Positions 26,204 to 34,630 of a stretch of DNA of 64,000 nucleotides are shown here, in pieces. Numbering within the stretch: position 1 is the stretch's first letter; each line of letters starts with the position of its first letter. The position numbers and the translations under genes were made by a program. The stretch covers positions 3,100,001 to 3,164,000 of the forward strand of contig OZ244119.1 in the NCBI GenBank assembly GCA_965215755.1. The letters are read 5' to 3'. The notes under the pieces were generated by a model. That model had not been told where the DNA came from and searched no databases. It saw nothing but the letters and a program-made list of their open reading frames with translations. This DNA comes from Tectiglobus sp965215755. Lineage in GTDB: Bacteria; Pseudomonadota; Alphaproteobacteria; Rhizobiales; Hyphomicrobiaceae.

Positions 26204-27832
26204 ATGAGCTCGACGCTGGAAGACTATGACTACATCATCGTCGGTGCAGGAACAGCAGGGTGCCTTCTGGCCAATAGACTGTCGGCTGACCCAAGCGTCC
26301 GCGTTCTTCTGCTGGAAGCTGGCGGTAAGGATGACTACATCTGGATCCATATTCCGGTCGGCTATCTCTACTGCCACGGAAATCCGCGTGTGGACTGGGG
26401 TTTCAAAACCGCCGAAGAAGAGGGCTTGAATGGCCGCAGTCTCAACTACCCTCGTGGCAAAGTGCTCGGCGGATGCTCATCAATTAATGGCATGATCTAT
26501 ATGCGTGGCCAGGCGCAGGACTATGATCTCTGGCGCCAAGATGGGAACCCGGGCTGGGCCTGGAATGATGTTCTCCCGTACTTCATGAAGCATGAAGATC
26601 AGCTTGCGCTTGCTGCAGAGGATTTCGAGGGAGCACACGGCCAAGGCGGTGAATGGCGGGTTGAGAATCCCCGGATCAATTGGGATATCCTGGATGCTTG
26701 GGCGGAAGCAGCTGAACAGGCCGGCATCCCGCGGGTCAAGGATTTCAATCGTGGCGATAACGAAGGCACGAGCTATTTCCAGGTCAACCAAAAGTCCGGT
26801 GTTAGATGGAATACGGCGCGGGGCTTTCTTAAGCCGGTGCTCAGCAGAAAGAATTTGTCCATCGTAACGCATGCAACGGCGCAGCGACTGCTGTTTCAGG
26901 GAAAGAAAGTCACTGGCATCGAAATCCTCCGCAATCGCATTCCGATGACACTGGGTGCGCGTCGAGAGGTTATTCTCGCGGCTGGTGCGATTGGGTCACC
27001 TCAGATTCTGCAATTATCGGGGATTGGACCGGGGCATCTCCTTGCGCAGCAGGGAATTGATCCCGTGGTTCAGAGTAACGAAGTAGGCGAAAACCTGCAG
27101 GATCACTTGCAAATTCGGTGCGCCTACAAAGTGTCCGGTATCAAAACGCTGAACGAAAACTCGCAGACCCTGTTCCAAAAGGCGAAAATAGCTCTCGAAT
27201 ATGCCGTTATGCGAAGTGGGCCGATGTCGATGGCTCCATCTCAGCTCGGCACATTCGCGAAGTCCGATCCCAGCCGCGAAACGGCCAATCTGCAATATCA
27301 TATCCAACCCTTGTCTCTGGAAAAATTCGGAGAGCCGCTCGACGCCTTTCCGGCCTTCACTGCAAGTGTGTGCAATGTTCGGCCGACCAGCCGTGGCTAT
27401 GTTCGCATTGCAGAGCCCCGGTCAGATGCCCATCCGGTTATCAAGCCAAATTATCTAAGTACTGAAGAAGATTGCCATGTGGCTGCAGATTCAATTCGAC
27501 TAACTCGGCGCATTGTGGCGCAACCTGCACTGCAGAGGTACAAGCCCGAGGAGTTTCGGCCCGGTCCAGGCGCTCCGGATGCTGACGAGGAATCGCTCGT
27601 CAGGGCGGCTGGTGATATTTCCACGACGATTTTTCATCCTGTTGGGACCTGCCGCATGGGTGGAGATGAAAATGCAGTCGTTGATCCACGTTTGCGCGTC
27701 AATGGTATCGAAGGCCTGCGTGTCGCTGATGCCTCGATCATGCCGACCATTACATCCGGCAATACCAATTCACCGACGCTTATGATCGCCGAGAAAGCCG
27801 CGGACATGATCCAGGAAGACTGGAAGGGCTGA
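26204..27832 (+). CDS. GMC-family FAD alcohol/choline dehydrogenase-like oxidoreductase
   Basis: A 542-residue GMC oxidoreductase. FAD-binding YIIVGAGTAGCLLANRLSAD near the N-terminus, the GMC signature PRGKVLGGCSSINGMIYMRG, the second signature GAIGSPQILQLSGIGPG, and the C-terminal active-site region FHPVGTCRMGGDENAVVDP and ASIMPTITSGNTNSPTLMIA, with the catalytic His in FHPVG and the Asn in SGNTN. It would oxidise an alcohol to an aldehyde. It resembles choline dehydrogenase but no choline neighbours are present, so an aliphatic or terpenoid alcohol is equally possible. A TTG start at 26177 is possible; ATG at 26204 has GGGGAC before it. Confidence 0.9.
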   Translation: MSSTLEDYDYIIVGAGTAGCLLANRLSADPSVRVLLLEAGGKDDYIWIHIPVGYLYCHGNPRVDWGFKTAEEEGLNGRSLNYPRGKVLGGCSSINGMIYMRGQAQDYDLWRQDGNPGWAWNDVLPYFMKHEDQLALAAEDFEGAHGQGGEWRVENPRINWDILDAWAEAAEQAGIPRVKDFNRGDNEGTSYFQVNQKSGVRWNTARGFLKPVLSRKNLSIVTHATAQRLLFQGKKVTGIEILRNRIPMTLGARREVILAAGAIGSPQILQLSGIGPGHLLAQQGIDPVVQSNEVGENLQDHLQIRCAYKVSGIKTLNENSQTLFQKAKIALEYAVMRSGPMSMAPSQLGTFAKSDPSRETANLQYHIQPLSLEKFGEPLDAFPAFTASVCNVRPTSRGYVRIAEPRSDAHPVIKPNYLSTEEDCHVAADSIRLTRRIVAQPALQRYKPEEFRPGPGAPDADEESLVRAAGDISTTIFHPVGTCRMGGDENAVVDPRLRVNGIEGLRVADASIMPTITSGNTNSPTLMIAEKAADMIQEDWKG

Positions 27833-27905
27833 TACGCGAACAGTGTGCGCCTCTTTCGGGCGCGTGCGCATTCGATAGAACAGCCAGTGGACTGGTCTCG
27901 GACCG

Positions 27906-29171
27906 TCAGTTTCTTATGGAGAAGGCGGATTTTGTCCAGTTTGAGGTCTTTGTCTGCTGGGCGGCAGGTTTCGATGCTGCCTTCTTCTGCGCTCTCGCCC
28001 TTGCTGCAGAGCGGCGGCGGTCAGCCCTGGCCTTCGCGCGCTCGCGGCGCTCTCTGGCGCGCCGTCGTGCAGCAGCGCGTTTACGAAGCTCTTCTCGTCG
28101 TGGTTTTGCTGCGGGCAAGGGAACCAGAAGCTGTGTCGTGCTTGCTGCAGTCTCATCGCTCTCAGTGAGAGATGCAGGCGGTGTTGTCTCGGGTTGCCCT
28201 ACGCTAGAGGAAGCAAGCGGCGGTATTGCTGCAGAACCTACTTCTTCGCTGGTTATCGGGTCATTTGCCGGTTTTTCAGCGGTTTCGCTATGGTCAGCTG
28301 TATCCGTGATGCCTGTGCCGGGCTGCAAATCCGTCGGCGGCATGACCGGCTTTGCCGCACTAGTTGCAATTGGGGCAGGCCCTGCGGATCGTGCTTTTTC
28401 TTTCGCGGCGAATGGACGACTGGTTGGCGCCGGTTTCTCCGAATTGGCCGCATGCGTTGGCAGCCGATCTATGATCGTCATCGCAACCCGCTCGACGGGT
28501 TTCGAGGCCGTAATCAAGTCGCCGTTTGGATTCGGAGTTGCAGGTGGCAATTCCAGTTCAGCAGTTGCTTCGCCAAGTTCGTGAGCAGTTGCCTCGTTAT
28601 TAGCCTCGGATTTCGCGTTGTCTGCATGGCTATCAGTAACGCGAACGGCCGGTTCGCTTTTCGCGGACTCCTGTTGGTTCGATGTTACCTGCTCGTTCAG
28701 GTCTTTTGCGAGGATATCGCGAACAATCTGCGCGGGCGGGTGTGGATTATCTATTTGGTCTAGTTTTGCAGGTTTAGAACGCGCCGTTTTTGCAGACTTG
28801 TCTGCAGTTTCTGACTTTGCGGATTTGACCTGATCCATCTGAGCTTCAGGCTGGCGGGAACCTGGTTCTAATATCTTTCGCTGCAAATCGTGTGCAGGCA
28901 CGTCAGGTAACAGAATGGCATTGGGTGGAAGAAAGAAGGGCCTGTCATTTCTAGACTGAACAGAGTTACCGGTCATCGGCGGGCGCCAGGAACCCGATTC
29001 GGTTTTGGCTGTTGTGTCGGAAGCGGTCACGTCGGCTCTGCCGGTGAAGTTGAAAGTGAAGAAGCTGGCCAGCTTAGTTGCCGTTGCGATATTGTCTGAC
29101 GCGATTGCGTTCGCTGCATAAAGTGCAAAGCATGCCATGCCGAGTACCGCGCCATGCTTTAAGCGGCGCAT
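27906..29171 (-). CDS. Large disordered exported protein with basic C-terminus
   Basis: From the ATG at 29171 the protein has about 421 residues: a basic N-terminus and hydrophobic signal-like segment (HGAVLGMACFALYAANAIAS), then a long region rich in Ala, Pro, Ser, Thr, Glu and Lys with no domain (repeated AKSE/NAKSEANNEA words), and a very basic tail (REELRKRAAARRRARERRER). The tail resembles coiled, nucleic-acid or cell-wall binding stretches. A longer start at 29279 would put the hydrophobic segment inside the protein. No family is recognised. Composition is unlike the neighbouring genes, and the opposite-strand frame (27916-28584) is a shadow of the repeats. Confidence 0.65.
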   Translation of the reverse strand: MRRLKHGAVLGMACFALYAANAIASDNIATATKLASFFTFNFTGRADVTASDTTAKTESGSWRPPMTGNSVQSRNDRPFFLPPNAILLPDVPAHDLQRKILEPGSRQPEAQMDQVKSAKSETADKSAKTARSKPAKLDQIDNPHPPAQIVRDILAKDLNEQVTSNQQESAKSEPAVRVTDSHADNAKSEANNEATAHELGEATAELELPPATPNPNGDLITASKPVERVAMTIIDRLPTHAANSEKPAPTSRPFAAKEKARSAGPAPIATSAAKPVMPPTDLQPGTGITDTADHSETAEKPANDPITSEEVGSAAIPPLASSSVGQPETTPPASLTESDETAASTTQLLVPLPAAKPRREELRKRAAARRRARERRERAKARADRRRSAARARAQKKAASKPAAQQTKTSNWTKSAFSIRN

Positions 29172-29279
29172 AATACCGTAGGATTTGTTACCGCTCACTG
29201 ATAGGCAAACGATTGTGACCGGCGCCGCAGTGGCACTCGTAGACAAAACCGGTACGGACTGCGGAGGGCTACGCATCAT

Positions 29280-29695
29280 GGCTCCAGGTCAATTGAACAG
29301 CGGATAACGCCTTCAATGGACTGTCGACAGCTGGTCTTTCGGCATCAGAGTTCTGAATGTCTAGCGGCGCGCGTTCGCCCTGCATTGTGGCAACGAAGGG
29401 CTTCGCACGTCGATCTTGCCAATGTGGGATCTTAAGGTTAACAGGCCGTTAAATCGTGAATCATTTTCGCACATTCGGTTTGAATGGGCAGAATGGTCGG
29501 GCGAACTCTGGGCGGTCCGGTGGCGATTGCCTGCGAATTCCGCAATTTACATTCTGTCCGCCGCGATATTGAGCAAAGGTACTAATTGCGGGACAGTGCT
29601 GCCTATTGCATAGTCCTAAGTCTGTTCTTTAAATGGGGACGTGAAGTGCGCAGAAAAATCCATCATAAGGATTGCGTGCGATGAAGGGAGAGACA
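29280..29695. promoter_or_regulatory. Leader and candidate promoter of the amino-acid transporter
   Basis: The 400-bp space between divergent genes has no credible ORF. A weak sigma-70-like pair, TTGCAT (29606-29611) and TTAAAT (29629-29634) with 17 bp between, would start transcription about 55 bases before the first transporter gene. No sigma-54 (GG-N10-GC) pattern was found. Confidence 0.35.
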
Positions 29696-30475
29696 ATGGT
29701 TGACGCCGCAGTTGCCAGCACGCAGCTGGATGCGAATGAAGCTCCTGCCATCACGATGGCCAACGTGAACAAGTGGTTCGGCGAGTTCCATGTTCTGCGC
29801 AATATAGATCTCTCTGTCATGCCGCGCGAACGCATTGTCATATGCGGACCGTCCGGATCAGGGAAATCCACACTCATTCGCTGCATCAATCGGCTGGAAG
29901 AACATCAGCAAGGCCAGATTATCGTCGATGGTATTGAGTTGACGAACGATGTTCGTAACATCGACAAAATTCGCTCCGAAGTCGGCATGGTATTCCAGAG
30001 TTTCAACCTGTTTCCGCATCTTACCGTCTTGGATAATCTCTGTTTGGCGCCGCAGTGGGTGCGGAAAGTTCCGCGGGCAGAGGCTGAACAAGTTGCTATG
30101 GAGTATCTCGGCCGGGTGAAAATTCCTGAACAGGCCGACAAGTATCCAGGCCAACTTTCTGGTGGCCAACAGCAGCGGGTTGCCATTGCCCGGGCGCTTT
30201 GCATGAAGCCTCGTATCATGCTGTTTGATGAACCAACTTCGGCACTTGACCCAGAAATGGTCAAAGAGGTACTCGACACGATGATTGAGCTTGCTGACAG
30301 CGGCATGACGATGCTGTGTGTCACGCACGAGATGGGTTTTGCGCGGTCCGTCGCCGACCGCGTTATATTTATGGATCAGGGTGAAATTGTTGAGCAGGGT
30401 CCGCCAACGGAGTTTTTCAGCAATCCGAAGTCGGATAGAACAAAGCTGTTCCTCAGTCAGATCCTGAACCACTAG
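29696..30475 (+). CDS. aapP: General L-amino acid ABC transporter, ATP-binding subunit
   Basis: A 259-residue ABC ATPase of the polar amino acid class. Walker A is CGPSGSGKSTLIRCINRLEE, the Q-loop is MVFQSFNLFPHLTVLDNL, the signature is QLSGGQQQRVAIARAL, and Walker B is IMLFDEPTSALDPEMV, followed by CVTHEMGFARSVADRVIFMD. It should power uptake of many L-amino acids together with the next three genes. The ATG at 29696 has GGGAG at 7 bases; earlier in-frame starts lack one. In Rhizobium the ATPase gene comes last (aapJQMP); here it is first, which is unusual. Confidence 0.92.
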   Translation: MVDAAVASTQLDANEAPAITMANVNKWFGEFHVLRNIDLSVMPRERIVICGPSGSGKSTLIRCINRLEEHQQGQIIVDGIELTNDVRNIDKIRSEVGMVFQSFNLFPHLTVLDNLCLAPQWVRKVPRAEAEQVAMEYLGRVKIPEQADKYPGQLSGGQQQRVAIARALCMKPRIMLFDEPTSALDPEMVKEVLDTMIELADSGMTMLCVTHEMGFARSVADRVIFMDQGEIVEQGPPTEFFSNPKSDRTKLFLSQILNH

Positions 30476-30482
30476 AGGTTCC

Positions 30483-30527
30483 CGAGCGAGACATCTGCAC
30501 GGCCGTTCGATGGTGCCGTCCCGCTCG
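30483..30527. other. Stem-loop between the ATPase and binding-protein genes
   Basis: CGAGCGAGAC (30483-30492) pairs with GTCCCGCTCG (30518-30527) at 9 of 10 positions, enclosing a loop with a smaller GCAC/GTGC stem. It may protect the 5' end of a processed binding-protein mRNA or slow transcription. No T tract follows. Confidence 0.4.
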
Positions 30528-30562
30528 CGAGCATGTTGCAACCAAAGGGAGGTTTGTACCTT

Positions 30563-31579
30563 ATGAAATGCAATATCAAACTGTTGCTTGCCGCTGGGAC
30601 TGCACTTGCAGTTTCTTCGGCAGCTGCATTTGCCGGCGCTGGCTTTGATGCCATCAAGAAGCGTGGTGAGCTTCTTTGTGGTGTCAGTGGTGCGCTAGGT
30701 GGCTTTTCGTTGCCTGACTCGAAGGGCGTAATGCAAGGCCTTGATGCTGACGTCTGCCGTGGTGTTGCGGCGGCTATCGGCACGACTGTCAAGTTTGTTC
30801 CGTTGACAGCCCAGCAGCGTTTCACCGCGCTTCAGTCTGGTGAAGTTGACATTCTTTCCCGGAACACAACCTGGACGCTAACACGCGATACAGCGCTTGG
30901 TTTGAACTTCACGGCTGTCACATACTACGATGGTCAGGGTTTCATGGTGCCGAAGAAGCTTGGCGTGAAGAGCGCTAAGGAACTTGACGGTGCAACGGTT
31001 TGCGTTCAGCCGGGTACAACGACTGAATTGAACCTGGCCGATTACTTCCGTGCCAACAACATGAAGTACACACCAGTCGTTATCGAAGGCACGCAGGAAA
31101 CCAATGCTGCGTTCTTCTCTGGCCGCTGTGACGTGATCACGACTGATGCTTCTGGTCTGGCTTCGATCCGTGCCAACGATGCGCCTAAGGGCAAGTCTGA
31201 CGATTACGTGATCCTTCCGGAGATCGTTTCGAAAGAGCCTCTCGGCCCGGTTGTTCGTCATGGCGACGACCAGTGGTTGGACATCGTCAAGTGGGTCGTC
31301 TTTGCTTTGCAAGAAGCTGAAGAGTACGGCATCACGCAGGCTAATGTTGAGAAGATGGCTGCTGAGACCACCAATCCTGGCATCCAGCGCTTGCTGGGTA
31401 AGACACCTGGAATGGGCAAGAACCTGGGTCTGTCAGAAGACTGGGCAGCCAAGGCGATCAAAGCCGTCGGTAACTACGGTGAGATCTGGGAACGTCACAT
31501 TCCACCGCTTGGCCTGCCACGCGGCGTCAACAAGAGCTGGCGCGATGGTGGTCTGATGTACGCTCCACCAGTACGCTAA
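30563..31579 (+). CDS. aapJ: General L-amino acid ABC transporter, periplasmic binding protein
   Basis: A 338-residue SBP_bac_3-family protein. A signal peptide (KLLLAAGTALAVSSAAAFAG, cleavage near residue 23) precedes RGELLCGVSGALGGFSLPDS and GLDADVCRGVAAAIGTTVKF. Ligand-lobe motifs SRNTTWTLTRDTALGLNFTA and CVQPGTTTELNLADYF match AapJ. The C-terminus (PRGVNKSWRDGGLMYAPPVR) is characteristic of this family. The start at 30563 follows GGGAGG; an earlier in-frame TTG would place a hydrophilic stretch before the signal. A strong stem-loop follows the stop, as is common after abundant binding proteins. Confidence 0.95.
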   Translation: MKCNIKLLLAAGTALAVSSAAAFAGAGFDAIKKRGELLCGVSGALGGFSLPDSKGVMQGLDADVCRGVAAAIGTTVKFVPLTAQQRFTALQSGEVDILSRNTTWTLTRDTALGLNFTAVTYYDGQGFMVPKKLGVKSAKELDGATVCVQPGTTTELNLADYFRANNMKYTPVVIEGTQETNAAFFSGRCDVITTDASGLASIRANDAPKGKSDDYVILPEIVSKEPLGPVVRHGDDQWLDIVKWVVFALQEAEEYGITQANVEKMAAETTNPGIQRLLGKTPGMGKNLGLSEDWAAKAIKAVGNYGEIWERHIPPLGLPRGVNKSWRDGGLMYAPPVR

Positions 31580-31595
31580 CACAACCTGACTAACT

Positions 31596-31627
31596 GAGGC
31601 CGTATCGGACACACCCGATGCGGCCTC
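31596..31627 (+). terminator. Stem-loop after the binding-protein gene (attenuating terminator)
   Basis: GAGGCCGTATCGG (31596-31608) pairs with CCGATGCGGCCTC (31615-31627), 13 positions with one G-T pair, followed by TTTC. It lies 16 bp after the aapJ stop and 40 bp before aapQ. This probably stabilises the binding-protein message and lowers permease expression. Partial readthrough must occur if the operon is one unit. Confidence 0.7.
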
Positions 31628-31667
31628 TTTCATAACCGTAGCTCAATTCGCAACTCGGCCGGCTCAA

Positions 31668-32858
31668 ATGACTGAAGTTACCGCAGGTACTCGCGCCCCA
31701 TCTCGTCGAAGCGGCAGTAGGGGTTTCTACGACAAAGAAGTCCAGGGGATCATCTGGCAGGTTGTAACACTGGGGGCGGTTCTCGGCATCGGCTGGTATC
31801 TCTATTCGAACCTGGTCCACAATCTGGAGACCCGCCAGATTCAAACAGGTTGGGATTTTCTTTGGCGTGCCTCCAGTTTCGATATTGGCGAGAGCATGAT
31901 CGAGTACAGCTCGGCGTCGCCATACTGGAAGGCACTTCTGGTCGGATTAATCAATACATTCCGGGTTGCTATCGTCGGCTGTATCCTGGCGACAATTCTC
32001 GGCGTTTTCGTTGGTATCGCGAGCCTCTCGCGCAATTTCCTAGTCAATAAGATCACCGCCGGTTACATCCATATCCTGCGCAACATTCCTGTTCTGCTGC
32101 AGATGATTTTCTGGATTACGGTTTTGCACGCGCTGCCATCCATTCGCGAAGCGGAACCGGTCCTGGGAACTCTCGTTACGCAGCGGGGCGTCTACATGCC
32201 AGTTCCGGCCGCCGCCTTTGGCTGGACGACGGCCCTCATCGGTTTGGGCATTGCGATTGTCGCTATCTGGGCTTTGACAGGCTGGGCGCGGCAGCGGCTC
32301 CAGCTGACGGGGCAGACTTTTCCAGTGTTCTGGGTCAGCCTGGCACTTCTGTTTGTCATACCCATCCTCGGTTGGGCTATTGGAGGAGCGCCGACTGAGT
32401 GGGATGTTCCGAAACCAAGCCGCTTCAATGTTCGTGGCGGTATCAATCTCTCGCCGGAGTTTCTGGCGGTCCTAATTGCTTTGACACTCTACACATCGGC
32501 TTTCATCGGAGAGATTGTCCGCGCGGGGATTCTGTCGGTCCCCAAGGGCCAAGTGGAAGCCGCGCGCGCGGTTGGACTGCGCGAAGGTGTGATCATGCGC
32601 AAGGTGATCCTTCCGCAGGCGCTACGGGTGATCGTGCCGCCGCAAACCAGTCAGTATCTCAACCTGACAAAGAACAGCTCGTTGGCCGTAGCGATCGGTT
32701 ATCCCGATCTCGTCAGTACAGCCAATACCACGATGAATCAGACGGGACAGGCGCCTGAAGCGATTTTGATCATCATGGTGGTCTATCTCTCCATTTCGTT
32801 GACGGTCTCGCTGTTTATGAACTGGTACAACAAGTCAATTCAGCTGGTGGAGCGCTAA
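31668..32858 (+). CDS. aapQ: General L-amino acid ABC transporter, permease
   Basis: A 396-residue inner-membrane permease. The first segment is at about residues 27-47 (GIIWQVVTLGAVLGIGWYLY). Further segments include ALLVGLINTFRVAIVGCILA and AAFGWTTALIGLGIAIVAIW. The cytoplasmic EAA loop EAARAVGLREGVIMRKVILP contacts the ATPase, followed by QALRVIVPPQTSQYLNLTKN. The long insertion with GWAIGGAPTEWDVPKPSRFN is typical of AapQ. It works as a heterodimer with the next gene product, 4 bp downstream. Confidence 0.92.
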   Translation: MTEVTAGTRAPSRRSGSRGFYDKEVQGIIWQVVTLGAVLGIGWYLYSNLVHNLETRQIQTGWDFLWRASSFDIGESMIEYSSASPYWKALLVGLINTFRVAIVGCILATILGVFVGIASLSRNFLVNKITAGYIHILRNIPVLLQMIFWITVLHALPSIREAEPVLGTLVTQRGVYMPVPAAAFGWTTALIGLGIAIVAIWALTGWARQRLQLTGQTFPVFWVSLALLFVIPILGWAIGGAPTEWDVPKPSRFNVRGGINLSPEFLAVLIALTLYTSAFIGEIVRAGILSVPKGQVEAARAVGLREGVIMRKVILPQALRVIVPPQTSQYLNLTKNSSLAVAIGYPDLVSTANTTMNQTGQAPEAILIIMVVYLSISLTVSLFMNWYNKSIQLVER

Positions 32859-32861
32859 GTC

Positions 32862-33938
32862 ATGTCAACACCAGCTATGAAGCCACCGATTACATCTTCT
32901 GGTCCGATTGCCTGGATCAAAGACAACCTATTTGGCACGCTGAGCAACTCAATCATCACAGTTGTTATGCTGGCTCTGCTCGCGATGATTATTCCTCCGA
33001 TCATCGACTGGGCTTTCGTGAATGCTGTCTGGGTGGCAGATAACGCCGCCTGCCGCGCAGCCACGGGCGCGTGCTGGGGTTTCATATCGGAAAAGCATCG
33101 CTTTATTTTCTTCGGGACCTATCCTTTCGAAGAGCAGTGGCGACCATTGATCATGATGGTCATGCTGCTCACCCTGATCGTCCTGACGCTCAATACCAAT
33201 TTCTGGGGTCGGTGGTTGTGGATCTCGTGGCTCATTGGTCTGCCCGTGATGTACATCCTCATGCAGGGCGGCGTATTCGGTCTGACGTTCGTGACCACGA
33301 CACAGTGGGGCGGCATGCCGCTGACGTTGATCCTATCGACTTTTGGGATTGTCGCGTCGTTTCCGTTGGCTGTATTGCTGGCACTTGGGCGTCGCTCAAA
33401 TCTGCCGGCCATCAAACTGATCTGCATTCTCTTCATAGAATTTATTCGGGGAGTTCCGCTGATCACCTTGCTCTTCATGGCAAGTTTGATGATCAACCTG
33501 TTCCTGCCGGAAGGCATCACCTTCGATAAGCTGTTGCGTGCGCAGATTGCGATCATCATTTTTGTTGCCGCCTATACAGCGGAGGTCATTCGCGGCGGTC
33601 TACAGGCGCTGCCTAGGGGGCAGGAAGAAGCGGCCGACGCGCTTGGCTTATCTTACTGGTATAAGATGACGTTCGTTATTCTGCCTCAGGCGCTCAAGCT
33701 GGTTATCCCGCCGATGATCAACAACTTCATCGGGCTCTTCAAGGATACGACGCTGGTCTTGATTATCGGCCTTTACGACTTCCTGAATTCCATACGCACC
33801 GCGGCCCAGGATACCGAATGGCGAGTCTTCTTCATCGAAGGTTTGATTTTCGCTGCCGTTGTCTACTTCGTGTTCTGCTATGGCATGGCACTCTACGGTC
33901 GCTATCTTGAAAACCGGTTGAATACCGAGCGGCGCTAG
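32862..33938 (+). CDS. aapM: General L-amino acid ABC transporter, permease
   Basis: A 358-residue permease. N-terminal LSNSIITVVMLALLAMIIPP, the periplasmic Cys-containing loop ADNAACRAATGACWGFISEK, and the core (GGMPLTLILSTFGIVASFPL, LICILFIEFIRGVPLITLLF) match AapM. The EAA loop is EEAADALGLSYWYKMTFVIL, followed by LKLVIPPMINNFIGLFKDTT. It starts 3 bp after the aapQ stop, so the two are coupled. No ATPase gene follows, because that gene heads this operon. Confidence 0.92.
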   Translation: MSTPAMKPPITSSGPIAWIKDNLFGTLSNSIITVVMLALLAMIIPPIIDWAFVNAVWVADNAACRAATGACWGFISEKHRFIFFGTYPFEEQWRPLIMMVMLLTLIVLTLNTNFWGRWLWISWLIGLPVMYILMQGGVFGLTFVTTTQWGGMPLTLILSTFGIVASFPLAVLLALGRRSNLPAIKLICILFIEFIRGVPLITLLFMASLMINLFLPEGITFDKLLRAQIAIIIFVAAYTAEVIRGGLQALPRGQEEAADALGLSYWYKMTFVILPQALKLVIPPMINNFIGLFKDTTLVLIIGLYDFLNSIRTAAQDTEWRVFFIEGLIFAAVVYFVFCYGMALYGRYLENRLNTERR

Positions 33939-34072
33939 GTTTTCGGGCTTGGACCTGCTCCGCCAACGGTTGCGCAGGTCGTCAATTGCGTCGTCGCGCC
34001 TGAAGATATGTATGTGAAGCCTTGCCGGTTCGCTAAAGTCGTGCAGGACAAGTGCTTACTCGGAGGATCGTG

Positions 34073-34522
34073 ATGTCTAATGCTGCAAGAGCGCGTGCGG
34101 TTGGCATCAACCATGTCGCCCTGGAAGTCGGCAACATTGATGATGCCTTGGCGTTCTACGGAGAGTTCCTGCAATTCACGCTACGCGGCAGGAGCGAAAC
34201 CATGGCGTTTGTTGATTTGGGTGATCAGTTCATTGCCTTTTCAGCGGTTGCCGAGCTTTCGCAGGATCGAGAGCGTCACTTTGGTTTGGTTGTGGATGAT
34301 AAGGAGCTTGTCGGGCGGCGTCTGCAGGAGATGGGTGTCGAAATCGTTTCCGACCGCTTCATGGATTTCTATGATCCATGGGGGAACCGCATCGAGATCG
34401 TTGGTTACAGCAATATCCAGTTTTCAAAGACTGACGGTGTTCTGCGCGGTATGGGCCTTGATGACCTTTCAAAGAATGAGAAGGCGAAGCAGGAACTCGC
34501 GGAAAAGGGTATGGGACCTTAG
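34073..34522 (+). CDS. VOC-superfamily (glyoxalase/dioxygenase-like) protein
   Basis: A 149-residue protein with two beta-alpha-beta-beta-beta modules: INHVALEVGNIDDALAFYGE at the start and HFGLVVDDKELVGRRLQEMG, then DFYDPWGNRIEIVGYSN near residue 115. A metal ligand His in NHVAL and Glu in RIEIV are present. The family covers glyoxalases, extradiol dioxygenases and resistance proteins. The ATG at 34073 follows GGAGG. It is 134 bp after the transporter operon, same strand. Substrate unknown. Confidence 0.8.
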   Translation: MSNAARARAVGINHVALEVGNIDDALAFYGEFLQFTLRGRSETMAFVDLGDQFIAFSAVAELSQDRERHFGLVVDDKELVGRRLQEMGVEIVSDRFMDFYDPWGNRIEIVGYSNIQFSKTDGVLRGMGLDDLSKNEKAKQELAEKGMGP

Positions 34523-34630
34523 GCTTCTTCCAGGTCCACCGGAGGTCAAGTTGTTGTTCAAGTGGTGCACGCGTCGCGCGGGCGGGCGATGCTACACTTA
34601 ACCTTGCAGCTGACAGCTTACTGCAACTCG

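Noticed and set aside
27916..28584. Plus frame of 222 residues opposite the disordered protein
   Set aside because: The minus frame is longer, has a signal-like start, and this frame is an antisense shadow of repeated codons.
33952..33980. Hairpin GACCTGC/GCAGGTC after the last transporter gene
   Set aside because: A seven-base stem with a long loop and no T tract is too weak to call a terminator.
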